Below are positions 26,664 to 36,143 of a stretch of DNA of 64,000 nucleotides, one piece after another; position 1 is the first letter of the stretch; the number at the start of each line of letters is the position of its first letter. Source of the DNA: Meridianimaribacter flavus (GTDB taxonomy: Bacteria; Bacteroidota; Bacteroidia; Flavobacteriales; Flavobacteriaceae). The notes beneath the pieces are model-generated. The model was not told where the DNA came from. It worked only from the letters and a program-made list of their open reading frames with translations, and did not search any database. The DNA is taken from contig NZ_SOQZ01000006.1 in NCBI RefSeq assembly GCF_004366715.1, forward strand, positions 62,001 through 126,000, given 5' to 3'. The position numbers and the translations under genes were made by a program.

Positions 26664-27698
26664 TTAAAATGCGTAAATCGCAGCTAAAACAAATGAGCTA
26701 AGGCTTTTTGTTGGCATTAAATCGGTATCAACAAAAGCGTCATCAGAAGCACTGTCGAGTCTTAGCTCAGGTTTTATAGTTAGGTCTCCAACAACGTAGC
26801 TTCCTGTTAGTGTAGCGGCAATTACGCTAGAGTCTTCAACACCTGTTCCAATAGCTCCAAAATCGCCACTTTCAACAAAATATTCGCCTCTTAGTCCAAT
26901 TGTAAATTTGTCAGAAGTAGAGTATTGAGGGTAAATAGCTCCACCTGCAAAACCAACTCCGTCGTTGTCAAAGTAAGCACCATTGATTCCTAAGTAAAAA
27001 TCATCAGACAGATCAAAACCACCTGTGAAGTCAATTTCAAATGCACCATCATCAGTAATGAAGTTTAAGTACTGTCCTTTGTACCCTACTTGAGCGCCAA
27101 AAGCATATTTTCCATTTGGATTATATTCTGTGGCATCTGTTGGATTCATTACAGCTAGCATAAAGCTAAAGTCGTCTGAAATGGCAAAGTCGGCTTTAAG
27201 ACCTGTATGGCTAAAAGGGCCATAAGAAAATAGGTAAGAAGTACTATAGTTGAAATTTCCTGTTGGAGAAATAACTTCATAGCCTAAAAAAGTGTTGAAA
27301 TTACCAAAAGTAAGAGTTACAGTTTCGCTTACATTCCAATAAGCATATAGCTGATTTACAATATTGGAACTTCCTCCTGGTCTTAATAAAGGAGAATTGA
27401 AAATAGCGTCTTCACCTCTTGGTCCAAAGACTAAATCGGCAACAAAGCCTACCTTTGCGCCTTCGTATGAAGCTACAACATTAGCCATACCTAAGGCAAA
27501 ACCAGGTAAATTAGCAAAAGAGGAACCTGGATAAATGGCGTTTTCGTCGTTGGGTGCTCCAAAATTAACTCGATAGTATGCGTCGATACTACCATTAAAT
27601 GAGAATTTTTTCTTGTCCTCAGTTTCTTCTTCTTGAGCTTTCAAGTTAAAATTCACTACAGTCATTAATAGCAAAACGAGAGTAATTCTTTTTTTCAT
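26664..27698 (-). CDS. Outer-membrane porin of the BBP2/OmpL-like type
   Basis: A 344-residue protein with a signal peptide (through NLKAQ, about residue 21). A short charged linker (EEETEDKKK) precedes a beta-barrel that begins FSFNGSIDAYYRVNFG and ends in an aromatic residue (LSSFVLAAIYAF). The pattern is that of putative beta-barrel porin 2. It lies directly upstream of amtB in the same direction, so the two probably carry small nitrogen compounds or ammonium across the outer and inner membranes in turn. That role is inferred from position. Confidence 0.85.
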   Translation of the reverse strand: MKKRITLVLLLMTVVNFNLKAQEEETEDKKKFSFNGSIDAYYRVNFGAPNDENAIYPGSSFANLPGFALGMANVVASYEGAKVGFVADLVFGPRGEDAIFNSPLLRPGGSSNIVNQLYAYWNVSETVTLTFGNFNTFLGYEVISPTGNFNYSTSYLFSYGPFSHTGLKADFAISDDFSFMLAVMNPTDATEYNPNGKYAFGAQVGYKGQYLNFITDDGAFEIDFTGGFDLSDDFYLGINGAYFDNDGVGFAGGAIYPQYSTSDKFTIGLRGEYFVESGDFGAIGTGVEDSSVIAATLTGSYVVGDLTIKPELRLDSASDDAFVDTDLMPTKSLSSFVLAAIYAF

Positions 27699-27748
27699 AA
27701 TAAGTTAGTTTTGTTTAGAAAAGTAAAACTATGCAAAAACATTATTTG

Positions 27749-27765
27749 CCCCTAAAAAAATAGGG
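27749..27765. promoter_or_regulatory. Inverted repeat CCCTA-N6-TAGGG, site 1
   Basis: CCCTA and TAGGG are perfectly inverted around six A. The site lies 51 bases upstream of the porin start codon. Confidence 0.5.
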
Positions 27766-27800
27766 TGTGTAAGTGTATTTTTATTATATAATGAATTTAT

Positions 27801-27819
27801 ACCCTAAAAAAATTAGGGT
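27801..27819. promoter_or_regulatory. Inverted repeat ACCCTA-N7-TAGGGT, site 2
   Basis: ACCCTA and TAGGGT are perfectly inverted around seven A/T bases. The centre lies about 52 bases from the centre of site 1, close to five helical turns, so both sites face the same side of the DNA. Confidence 0.5.
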
Positions 27820-27912
27820 TAAATAATTTATATTAATTTTTTTGAGAATTTGAAAATGTATTTTTTAATAAAAATTTAATATTATTCAAAAAAAGATGAA
27901 AATATAGCATGT

Positions 27913-27954
27913 AAAATTCATTTTGATTGATTGATATTCATTAAAATGAATTTT
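27913..27954. repeat. 12-base inverted repeat in the porin-gltB divergent region
   Basis: AAAATTCATTTT (27913-27924) and AAAATGAATTTT (27943-27954) are exact inverse complements with an 18-base loop. The surrounding 437-base region (27699-28135) is extremely AT-rich and has no gene. Its other visible structures are the two CCCTA/TAGGG sites. Confidence 0.45.
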
Positions 27955-28135
27955 TTATTGAAAAATAATCATTGCGAATTTTATATTTTAAGAGGTGGTT
28001 TTTTGAGATATTCTAATTATAAAACCTTTAAAATATGGATATCGTAATAATAAAGCAAGCGTTATTATTTATGGTGAAATACCTTATATATTAGTAAGTC
28101 CTAAGTTTAAAATTAGCAAAAAGTAGTAGGTTATT

Positions 28136-31100
28136 ATGGAAAAACAAGGACTATATTTACCAGAGTTTGAACACGATAATTGTGGAGCAGGATTTATTTG
28201 TAGTTTAACAGGTAATCGCTCTAACGGTATTATTCACAAAGCATTAGAAATTCTTGTTAAGCTGGAACATCGAGGAGCTGTAAATGCCGATGGTAAAACA
28301 GGAGATGGAGCAGGTATTTTAATTGATGTGCCTCATGTGTTTTTTAAGGAAAGCTGTGATTTTAATCTTCCAGAGTTAGGTAGTTATGCTGTTGGTAATA
28401 TGTTTTTACCAAAAAAGGAAAACCAAATGCAATATTGTATTAATGTTTTCGAGGATGCTATAAATAATCAGGGACTTAAAATTTTGGGCTGGAGAAATGT
28501 GCCTGTAGATAGTTCGGTTTTAGGGCAAGTTGCTGCAACTGCAGAGCCTTCTATAAAACAAGTGTTTGTTGGTAAAGCAAGCGAGGAACAAACCGAGTTT
28601 GAGTTCAACTTAAAACTTTTCGCTGCGCGTAAAATTGCAGAGCATGATATTTATGGGTCAAAACTATCACAAGCGTCATATTTCTACTTTCCAAGCTTAT
28701 CTACAAAAACCATTATATATAAAGGACTTTTAAAGCCCGAAGACATCAGTTTATATTATAAGGATTTAATGAATCCGTTATTGGATGCTAAACTGGCTTT
28801 GGTGCATCAACGATTTTCAACCAATACATTTCCAACTTGGGATTTAGCACAACCGTTCCGTTATATGTGTCATAATGGTGAAATCAATACACGTCGTGGA
28901 AATGTGTCGCGTATGTTTTCTCGTGAAGAACTTATGCAAAGCGATTGGTTTGGACCAGATATAAAAAAGATTTTCCCAACGGTTTTAGATGGGAAATCCG
29001 ATTCTGCTCAAATGGATATGGTTGTAGAATTGTTATTAATGACAGGTCGTTCGCTTCCTGAAGTTATGATGATGTTGGTGCCAGAAGCTTGGGAAAAATA
29101 CAAGGACATGTCTGACGAGAAAAAAGCCTTCTACGAATTCAACTCTTGCCTTATGGAACCATGGGATGGTCCTGCGTCTATTCCGTTTACGGATGGAAAT
29201 TATATAGGTGCGGTTTTAGATAGAAACGGATTGAGACCATCAAGATATACGGTTACAAAATCGGGTTACGTGATTATGTCTTCTGAAACCGGAGTTATGG
29301 ATATTAAGCCTGAAAATGTTGAATATCATGGACGTTTAGAACCAGGAAAAATGTTTTTGGTTGATATGAACGAAGGTCGTATTGTAAATGACGAAGAAAT
29401 CAAAAATAAAATTGTTAGTAAGTATCCTTATCGTAAGTGGTTGGATGAAAATTTAACCAGATTAAAAGATATAAAGTATAGTGATTATGAAATCACACAT
29501 AACGAAATTGAACTAAACACACGTCAGCATATATTTGGATACACGCAAGAAGATGTAAATACCATTATTCTGCCAATGGCTTCCAAAGCAAAAGAGCCAA
29601 TTGGTTCTATGGGTTCTGATACGCCAGTTGCAGTGTTGTCAGAGCGTCCGCAGTTAATCTATAATTATTTTAAGCAGTTGTTTGCACAGGTTACCAATCC
29701 GCCTTTAGATGGTATTCGAGAAGAAATGATTACAGATATCAGTTTAACACTTGGTAGCGATTACAATCTGTTTGATATTAACGAAAAGCACTGTCGAAAA
29801 TTAAAAATTCAAAATCCGGTTATTTCAAAACAAGATTTAGATAAACTCATTAATTACAAAGGCAAAGAAGATTATAGTGTTGAGGTTATTTCAATGCTTT
29901 ATGATGTTAATGAACGTGCAAATGGTCTAGAAAAAGCACTTGAAAGATTGGTGCAACAAGCATCAAAAGCTATAGATAATGGTGTGAGTATTATTGTACT
30001 TTCTGATAGAAATGTCACTCAAGGAAAAGCGCCAATTCCAGCTTTATTGGCTTGTTCTTATGTAAACCATGGTTTGTATGGTTTAGGTAAACGTTCAAAA
30101 GTAAGTTTGATAATTGAGTCTGCCGAACCTCGCGAAGTGCATCATTTTGCATTATTGTTTGGGTTTGGAGCTAGCGCAATCAATCCGTATATGGTAAATG
30201 AAATTATAGAAAGTCATTTGTCAGATTTAAATTTAGAGTTTGAAGAAGCAATTCAAAATTACAACAAAGCCGTTGGTCAAGGTATTTTAAAGGTGATGAA
30301 CAAAATAGGGATTTCAACATTAAATTCTTATCGAGGCGCGCAACTGTTTGAATGTATCGGAATCAACTCAAATGTCGTAAATAAATATTTCCCTAATACA
30401 CCAACGCGAATTGAAGGCGTTGGACTTATGGAGCTTGAAAAGGAAATCTACAAACGCTATCAAGTGGCTTTTGAAACGCAGGATATTGCTGGCGATTTAG
30501 ACTTGCAAATTGGTGGCGAATACCGTTGGAGACGTAATGGCGAAAAGCACATGTTTAATCCGTTATCGGTTGCAAAATTACAACAAGCAGTTAGAGAAAA
30601 TAATCCAACAACCTATAAAGAATATTCAGAGTTAGTAAACAATCAATCTAAAGCATTAATGACTATTCGTGGATTGTTTGAATTTACAAATTACGACCCA
30701 ATTCCTATTGAAGAAGTTGAGCCTTGGACAGAAATTGTGAAACGTTTTAAAACAGGAGCTATGTCTTATGGTTCTATCAGTAAAGAAGCTCATGAAAATT
30801 TAGCCATTGCAATGAATCGTATTGGTGGTAAAAGTAACTCTGGAGAAGGTGGTGAAGATGAAACACGTTTTTATAAAGATGCTGCTGGCGACTGGAAAAA
30901 CAGTGCAATAAAGCAGGTGGCTTCAGGTCGTTTTGGCGTGACTTCTAACTATCTAACCAATGCCAACGAAATACAAATTAAAATAGCGCAAGGTGCAAAA
31001 CCAGGTGAAGGCGGACAATTGCCAGGACCAAAAGTAAATCCGGCAATTGCCAAAACAAGAAATTCCACACCTTATGTAGGATTGATTTCACCACCACCAC

Positions 31101-32629
31101 ATCACGATATTTATTCTATTGAAGATTTATCGCAACTTATTTACGATTTGAAATCTGCTAATAGAGAAGCACGTGTTAATGTGAAATTAGTGTCAGAAGT
31201 TGGAGTAGGAACAGTTGCTGCTGGTGTTGTAAAAGCTAAAGCAGATGTTGTTTTAATTTCTGGTTTTGATGGCGGAACAGGAGCATCACCACTAACATCT
31301 TTAAAGCACGCAGGTTTACCTTGGGAATTAGGAATTGCTGAAGCGCAACAAACGTTGGTGATGAATGATTTGAGAAATCGTGTGGTTTTAGAATGCGACG
31401 GACAATTAAAAACAGGGCGAGATGTAGCGATAGCGTGTTTGTTAGGAGCTGAAGAATTCGGTTTTGCAACAGCACCTTTGGTAGCTTCGGGTTGCATCAT
31501 GATGCGCGTGTGTCATCTTAATACGTGTCCTGTCGGCATTGCAACGCAAAACCCAGAGCTTCGTAAAAAGTTCAAAGGAAAACCAGAACACGTTGTGAAT
31601 TACATGTATTTCATTGCAGAAGAATTACGTCAAATCATGGCAAAACTTGGTTTTAGAACTGTAGATGAAATGGTTGGTCAAGTGCAAAAATTAAGTCGAA
31701 CAAAAGCTATAGAGCATTACAAAGCCAAAGGTTTAGATTTAACACCAATTCTTCATCAAGTACCTGCAAAACCAGGAACAAAACTATATAATACAACAAC
31801 GCAAGATCACGATTTAGAAAAGCATTTAGATTTTAAAATTATTGAGAAATCGCATCCAGCGTTATTCCGTAAGGAGAAAACATATTTAGATTTCAATATC
31901 CGAAATGTAAATCGTGCTGTTGGTGCAATAATAAGTAACGAAGTGTCCAAAATTTATGGTGCTCAAGGCTTGCCTGAAAATACGTTAAATTTAAACTTTA
32001 CAGGTTCAGCAGGACAAAGTTTTGGAGCTTTTGCAACCAAAGGATTGACCATGATTGTCAATGGAAATACCAATGATTATATGGGGAAAGGGTTGTCAGG
32101 GGCTAAATTAGTTGTTCGTGTTCCTGAAGATTCAACCATTGTTCCGGAGGATAACATTATTACAGGAAACGTAACCTTGTATGGTGCAACTTCTGGTGAA
32201 GTTTATATAAACGGAAAGGCAGGAGAGCGTTTCTGTGTTAGAAATTCTGGAGCGCAAGCGGTTGTTGAAGGTATTGGCGACCATGGTTGTGAGTATATGA
32301 CAGGTGGAGTTGCTGTGATTTTAGGTGAAGTAGGAAGGAACTTTGGCGCTGGAATGAGTGGTGGAATCGCTTATATTTTAGACGAAAATAAAACTTTTGA
32401 AAGTAGATGTAATGGCGAAGGATTAAATATCGATCCAGTTACAAATGTAGAAGACATCAAACAGTTAAAAGAATTGATTGAAAACCACTACAATGCATCG
32501 TTAAGTCCTTTAGCGCAACGCATTTTAGAACAATGGGAAAACTACTTGCCTAAATTTTTAAAAGTACTTCCAGAGGAATATCGTCAGGCATTAATCAAAT
32601 TAGAACAAGAAAAATTAGTAACGCAATAA
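28136..32629 (+). CDS. gltB: Glutamate synthase, large subunit
   Basis: A 1497-residue enzyme that transfers the amide of glutamine to 2-oxoglutarate to make two glutamates. The N-terminal Ntn glutaminase domain has its nucleophile at Cys16 (HDNCGAGFI), preceded by a 15-residue segment probably removed on maturation. The central and FMN synthase domains include [16 protein letters not shown] and [14 protein letters not shown]. The 3Fe-4S motif is [15 protein letters not shown] (C-x5-C-x4-C). A C-terminal GXGXG beta-helix domain ([10 protein letters not shown]) completes the normal architecture. It is followed after three bases by gltD. The promoter lies in the AT-rich region shared with the porin-amtB operon. 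Confidence 0.97.
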   Translation: MEKQGLYLPEFEHDNCGAGFICSLTGNRSNGIIHKALEILVKLEHRGAVNADGKTGDGAGILIDVPHVFFKESCDFNLPELGSYAVGNMFLPKKENQMQYCINVFEDAINNQGLKILGWRNVPVDSSVLGQVAATAEPSIKQVFVGKASEEQTEFEFNLKLFAARKIAEHDIYGSKLSQASYFYFPSLSTKTIIYKGLLKPEDISLYYKDLMNPLLDAKLALVHQRFSTNTFPTWDLAQPFRYMCHNGEINTRRGNVSRMFSREELMQSDWFGPDIKKIFPTVLDGKSDSAQMDMVVELLLMTGRSLPEVMMMLVPEAWEKYKDMSDEKKAFYEFNSCLMEPWDGPASIPFTDGNYIGAVLDRNGLRPSRYTVTKSGYVIMSSETGVMDIKPENVEYHGRLEPGKMFLVDMNEGRIVNDEEIKNKIVSKYPYRKWLDENLTRLKDIKYSDYEITHNEIELNTRQHIFGYTQEDVNTIILPMASKAKEPIGSMGSDTPVAVLSERPQLIYNYFKQLFAQVTNPPLDGIREEMITDISLTLGSDYNLFDINEKHCRKLKIQNPVISKQDLDKLINYKGKEDYSVEVISMLYDVNERANGLEKALERLVQQASKAIDNGVSIIVLSDRNVTQGKAPIPALLACSYVNHGLYGLGKRSKVSLIIESAEPREVHHFALLFGFGASAINPYMVNEIIESHLSDLNLEFEEAIQNYNKAVGQGILKVMNKIGISTLNSYRGAQLFECIGINSNVVNKYFPNTPTRIEGVGLMELEKEIYKRYQVAFETQDIAGDLDLQIGGEYRWRRNGEKHMFNPLSVAKLQQAVRENNPTTYKEYSELVNNQSKALMTIRGLFEFTNYDPIPIEEVEPWTEIVKRFKTGAMSYGSISKEAHENLAIAMNRIGGKSNSGEGGEDETRFYKDAAGDWKNSAIKQVASGRFGVTSNYLTNANEIQIKIAQGAKPGEGGQLPGPKVNPAIAKTRNSTPYVGLISPPPHHDIYSIEDLSQLIYDLKSANREARVNVKLVSEVGVGTVAAGVVKAKADVVLISGFDGGTGASPLTSLKHAGLPWELGIAEAQQTLVMNDLRNRVVLECDGQLKTGRDVAIACLLGAEEFGFATAPLVASGCIMMRVCHLNTCPVGIATQNPELRKKFKGKPEHVVNYMYFIAEELRQIMAKLGFRTVDEMVGQVQKLSRTKAIEHYKAKGLDLTPILHQVPAKPGTKLYNTTTQDHDLEKHLDFKIIEKSHPALFRKEKTYLDFNIRNVNRAVGAIISNEVSKIYGAQGLPENTLNLNFTGSAGQSFGAFATKGLTMIVNGNTNDYMGKGLSGAKLVVRVPEDSTIVPEDNIITGNVTLYGATSGEVYINGKAGERFCVRNSGAQAVVEGIGDHGCEYMTGGVAVILGEVGRNFGAGMSGGIAYILDENKTFESRCNGEGLNIDPVTNVEDIKQLKELIENHYNASLSPLAQRILEQWENYLPKFLKVLPEEYRQALIKLEQEKLVTQ

Positions 32630-32632
32630 ATC

Positions 32633-34099
32633 ATGGGAAAAGTAACAGGATTTTTAGAATATAAAAGAGAGGTTGAAGATTACAAACCTGTAGAAGAGCG
32701 TTTAAAAAATTATGAGGAGTTTGCTGTTAAAATGGCAAAAAGTCGAGTGGAAAATCAAGGCGCTCGCTGTATGGATTGTGGTATCCCTTTCTGTCATAGT
32801 GGTTGTCCTTTAGGAAATTTAATACCAGATTTTAACGATAAGGTTTATAACGGAAAATGGAAAGAAGCAGCCGAAATTTTACATGCAACCAATAACTTTC
32901 CAGAGTTTACAGGGCGTTTGTGTCCAGCGCCTTGCGAAGAAGCTTGTGTGCTTGGAATTAACGAAGATCCAGTAACTATTGAAAATATTGAAAAAAACAT
33001 TGTTGAAGAAGCCTTTAAAAATGGATGGATTACAGCAAAACCACCAAAATCTAGAACAGGAAAAAAAGTTGCGGTTATAGGTTCAGGACCTGCAGGTTTA
33101 GCAGCTGCGCAGCAGCTTAATCGTGCTGGTCATTCAGTGACGGTTTATGAGCGCGATGCAAAAGTAGGAGGCTTACTTCGTTATGGAATTCCAGATTTTA
33201 AAATGGAAAAGAACATCATTGATCGTCGTGTTGAGGTTATGAAAGAAGAAGGTATTCTTTTTGAAACCAATGCGCATGTTGGTGTTAATGTAGATGCAAG
33301 TGCGTTAAAAAAAGAACATGATGCTGTCGTGCTTTGTGGTGGTGCAACGGTTCGTCGTGGTTTGCCAATTCAAGGAGCTGATGCAAAAGGCGTTTATCAA
33401 GCTATGGATTTTTTAAAGCAAAACAACAAACGTGTTAGTGGTGAAAATTTTGAAGAAGCTGAAATTTCTGCAAAAGGAAAGCGTGTTATTGTTATTGGTG
33501 GTGGCGATACAGGAAGTGACTGTATAGGAACAAGTAATCGTCATGGAGCAGTTAGTGTAACTAATTTTGAAATATTAAGTAAGCCAACTATCGATCGTCC
33601 AGAAGCTCAACCTTGGCCTTTTTGGCCTATGCGTTTACGAACAAGTACATCACATAAAGAAGGTGTTGAGCGCGTGTTTAGTATTTCAACAAAAGCATTT
33701 AAAAAAGATATCGATGGAAACTTAACAGGTTTGGTGACTTGTGAGGTAGAATGGGTAAAAACTCCAGGGCAAAGACCTCAATTACGAGAAGTTCCTAATA
33801 GTGAAAAACATTGGGATTGCGATATGGTACTTTTAGCGTTAGGTTTTACAGGTTCCGAAACAACTTTGGTAGAACAGTTTGGACTAGAAACCGATATGCG
33901 AACTAATATAAAAGCGCCAGAAACCAACTATCAAACCAATGTTAATAATGTGTTTGTAGCTGGTGATATGCGTCGTGGTCAGTCGTTAATAGTTTGGGCG
34001 ATTTCCGAAGGAAGACAAGCAGCGCATCATGTAGATAAATATCTTATGGGAAAATCAGATTTACCACTTAAAGGCGATGGTGATTTACCTAGAATTTAA
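32633..34099 (+). CDS. gltD: Glutamate synthase, small subunit
   Basis: A 488-residue FAD and iron-sulfur protein that passes electrons from NADPH to GltB. The N-terminal Cys clusters CMDCGIPFCHSGCP and LCPAPCEEAC bind 4Fe-4S centres. VAVIGSGPAGLAAAQQL is the FAD Rossmann motif, and VIVIGGGDTGSDCIG the NADPH one. The C-terminus has the usual VFVAGDMRRGQSLIVWAI FAD-binding end. It is co-transcribed with gltB (three-base gap). The ilv leader starts soon after the stop. Confidence 0.97.
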   Translation: MGKVTGFLEYKREVEDYKPVEERLKNYEEFAVKMAKSRVENQGARCMDCGIPFCHSGCPLGNLIPDFNDKVYNGKWKEAAEILHATNNFPEFTGRLCPAPCEEACVLGINEDPVTIENIEKNIVEEAFKNGWITAKPPKSRTGKKVAVIGSGPAGLAAAQQLNRAGHSVTVYERDAKVGGLLRYGIPDFKMEKNIIDRRVEVMKEEGILFETNAHVGVNVDASALKKEHDAVVLCGGATVRRGLPIQGADAKGVYQAMDFLKQNNKRVSGENFEEAEISAKGKRVIVIGGGDTGSDCIGTSNRHGAVSVTNFEILSKPTIDRPEAQPWPFWPMRLRTSTSHKEGVERVFSISTKAFKKDIDGNLTGLVTCEVEWVKTPGQRPQLREVPNSEKHWDCDMVLLALGFTGSETTLVEQFGLETDMRTNIKAPETNYQTNVNNVFVAGDMRRGQSLIVWAISEGRQAAHHVDKYLMGKSDLPLKGDGDLPRI

Positions 34100-34106
34100 T
34101 TCTTGA

Positions 34107-34138
34107 TTTGCTTTTTTTAAATAAACGTGTCATATTTG
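34107..34138 (+). promoter_or_regulatory. Candidate promoter of the ilv leader
   Basis: TTTG at 34107, 20 bases and CATATTTG at 34131-34138 match the Bacteroidota promoter with one mismatch. Transcription would start only a few bases before the leader peptide ATG. Confidence 0.55.
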
Positions 34139-34149
34139 ATAAGACAAAA

Positions 34150-34212
34150 ATGAACAGACAAATTATTAATATCATTTCTATTATTATCGTTGTGATTATT
34201 TCGCATCGATGA
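34150..34212 (+). CDS. ilvL: Ile/Val leader peptide of the ilv attenuator
   Basis: A 20-codon reading frame encoding MNRQIINIISIIIVVIISHR. Nine of twenty codons are Ile and two are Val, all between codons 5 and 17. The frame ends with TGA at 34210-34212, 27 bases before the terminator region. Its composition matches the products of the operon that follows and its stop codon touches the antiterminator arm, so I call it a regulatory leader peptide and not a functional protein. It is too short for routine gene callers. The symbol is given by analogy to enteric ilvL; there is no sequence homology to claim. Confidence 0.85.
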   Translation: MNRQIINIISIIIVVIISHR

Positions 34213-34255
34213 GGAATGGTATTGTTGTAATATTTTATAAAAAAATGCCTTCCTC
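34211..34255 (+). promoter_or_regulatory. Antiterminator stem of the ilv attenuator
   Basis: GAGGAATGGTAT (34211-34222) pairs with ATGCCTTCCTC (34245-34255) over eleven positions with one bulged T and one G-U pair. This uses up the left arm of the terminator that follows. The left arm starts inside the leader stop codon. A ribosome that completes the leader therefore blocks this stem, whereas a ribosome stalled at the Ile codons leaves it free. Confidence 0.8.
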
Positions 34256-34275
34256 TTTTCGGAAGGCATTTTTTT
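34239..34275 (+). terminator. Attenuator terminator before ilvD
   Basis: TGCCTTCC and GGAAGGCA pair around a seven-base loop, with seven T after the stem. It lies 177 bases before ilvD. The interval from 34276 to 34452 holds nothing else recognisable. Confidence 0.9.
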
Positions 34276-34452
34276 ATGCATCAAATTCAAATTTTGAACA
34301 TCATAATCACATTAAACTAAAGTATTGATTTTCAGTTATTTAAATACTTGTTAAAAGTGTTGAGTTTAGATGAAAATATTACAATGAAAAAGAAAGAACA
34401 TTGCAAAAAATTACTTTAGAACAACCAAAAGGTTAGAAGATTAATAAACATA

Positions 34453-36132
34453 ATGAGTAAATTAAACAAATACAGTAAAACCGTAACACAAGATCCAACT
34501 CAACCTGCAGCACAAGCCATGTTGCATGCCATAGGATTGACAGATGCTGATTTTGAAAAACCAATAGTAGGTATAGCAAGCACAGGTTATGAAGGGAACC
34601 CATGTAATATGCATTTGAATGATTTGGCGAAATTGGTAAAACAAGGCACGCAAAATGAAGATGTTGTTGGATTGATTTTTAACACCATTGGTGTTAGTGA
34701 TGGTATTTCAATGGGAACACCTGGAATGCGTTATTCATTACCTTCTCGTGATATTATTGCCGATTCTATGGAAACAGTGGTGCAAGCCATGAGTTATGAT
34801 GGTTTGGTAACTGTTGTAGGCTGTGATAAAAATATGCCTGGGGCTTTAATGGCGATGATTCGTTTAAACAGACCTAGCATTTTGGTGTATGGTGGAACTA
34901 TTGATTCGGGTTGTCACAACGGACAAAAATTAGATGTAGTTTCAGCCTTTGAAGCTTGGGGCGGAAAAGTAGCAGGAACATTACCAGAAACTGAATACAA
35001 AAGCATAATTCAAAAAGCGTGTCCAGGAGCTGGTGCTTGTGGCGGTATGTATACAGCAAACACAATGGCTTCGGCTATTGAAGCATTAGGTATGGCGTTA
35101 CCGTTCAACTCATCCAATCCTGCAACAGGGAATGAGAAAAAAGAAGAGGCTGTAAAAGCTGGAGAAGCTGTTAGGTTATTGTTGGAAAAAGATATAAAAC
35201 CATCAGATATTATCTCTAAAAAATCTTTAGAAAATGCGGTGCGATTGGTAACGATTCTTGGCGGATCTACAAATGCCGTTTTACACTTTTTGGCAATTGC
35301 TAGAGCAGCAAAAATAGAATTCACACTCGAAGACTTTCAGCGTATAAGTGATACCACACCATTTTTAGCCGATTTAAAACCTAGCGGAAAATATCTTATG
35401 GAAGATGTTCATGCTGTTGGAGGTATTCCTGCGGTTATGAAATATTTACTAAAAAAAGGACTGCTTCATGGTGATTGCTTAACGGTTACTGGAAAAACTG
35501 TGGCTGAAAATTTATTGGATGTTGATGATTTAACCGAAGGGCAAGATGTTATAAAGCCACTAGAAGAACCTATAAAACCTACAGGACATTTACGTATGCT
35601 TTATGGAAATTTAGCCACTGAAGGAAGTGTGGCTAAAATCACAGGAAAAGAAGGTTTAAAATTTATCGGAAAAGCAAAAGTGTTTGAAGGCGAATATGCA
35701 GCAAATGATGGTATTCGCGATGGAAAAGTAGAAAAAGGCGATGTGGTTGTTATTCGATATGAAGGTCCTAAAGGTGGTCCAGGAATGCCTGAAATGCTAA
35801 AACCAACTGCGGCTATTATGGGAGCTGGTTTAGGAAAAGAAGTCGCTTTAATTACCGATGGTCGTTTTTCTGGTGGAACTCACGGTTTTGTTGTGGGACA
35901 TATTGCCCCAGAAGCTCAAGAAGGTGGCACAATCGCTTTGGTTAAAGATGGAGATATGATAACCATCGATGCAGAAACCAATTCCATTTCATTAGAAGTT
36001 TCAGAAGAAGAATTAGCAAAACGAAGAGAAAAATGGGTCGCACCAAAATTAAAGTTTGATAGAGGTGTACTTTACAAATATGCAAGAACTGTATCATCTG
36101 CTGCACAAGGTTGCGTAACAGATGAGTTTTAA
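34453..36132 (+). CDS. ilvD: Dihydroxy-acid dehydratase
   Basis: A 559-residue iron-sulfur enzyme of valine and isoleucine synthesis that dehydrates dihydroxy acids to 2-oxo acids. Motifs include the cluster and metal-binding cysteines in [13 protein letters not shown] and [16 protein letters not shown], and the C-terminal [20 protein letters not shown] with the catalytic Ser region. The length is normal. It is the first structural gene after the Ile/Val attenuator and is followed after 11 bases by ilvB. Confidence 0.97.
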   Translation: MSKLNKYSKTVTQDPTQPAAQAMLHAIGLTDADFEKPIVGIASTGYEGNPCNMHLNDLAKLVKQGTQNEDVVGLIFNTIGVSDGISMGTPGMRYSLPSRDIIADSMETVVQAMSYDGLVTVVGCDKNMPGALMAMIRLNRPSILVYGGTIDSGCHNGQKLDVVSAFEAWGGKVAGTLPETEYKSIIQKACPGAGACGGMYTANTMASAIEALGMALPFNSSNPATGNEKKEEAVKAGEAVRLLLEKDIKPSDIISKKSLENAVRLVTILGGSTNAVLHFLAIARAAKIEFTLEDFQRISDTTPFLADLKPSGKYLMEDVHAVGGIPAVMKYLLKKGLLHGDCLTVTGKTVAENLLDVDDLTEGQDVIKPLEEPIKPTGHLRMLYGNLATEGSVAKITGKEGLKFIGKAKVFEGEYAANDGIRDGKVEKGDVVVIRYEGPKGGPGMPEMLKPTAAIMGAGLGKEVALITDGRFSGGTHGFVVGHIAPEAQEGGTIALVKDGDMITIDAETNSISLEVSEEELAKRREKWVAPKLKFDRGVLYKYARTVSSAAQGCVTDEF

Positions 36133-36143
36133 ATACGTAGACT

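Noticed and set aside
27699-28135. Possible small RNA or leader peptide before gltB
   Set aside because: The region is AT-rich with many chance hairpins; no T-tailed terminator or composition-biased frame stands out.
31141-31500. Antisense frames inside gltB (also in hppA, argF', thrA and others)
   Set aside because: They lie fully within well-supported genes, have odd composition and no family features.
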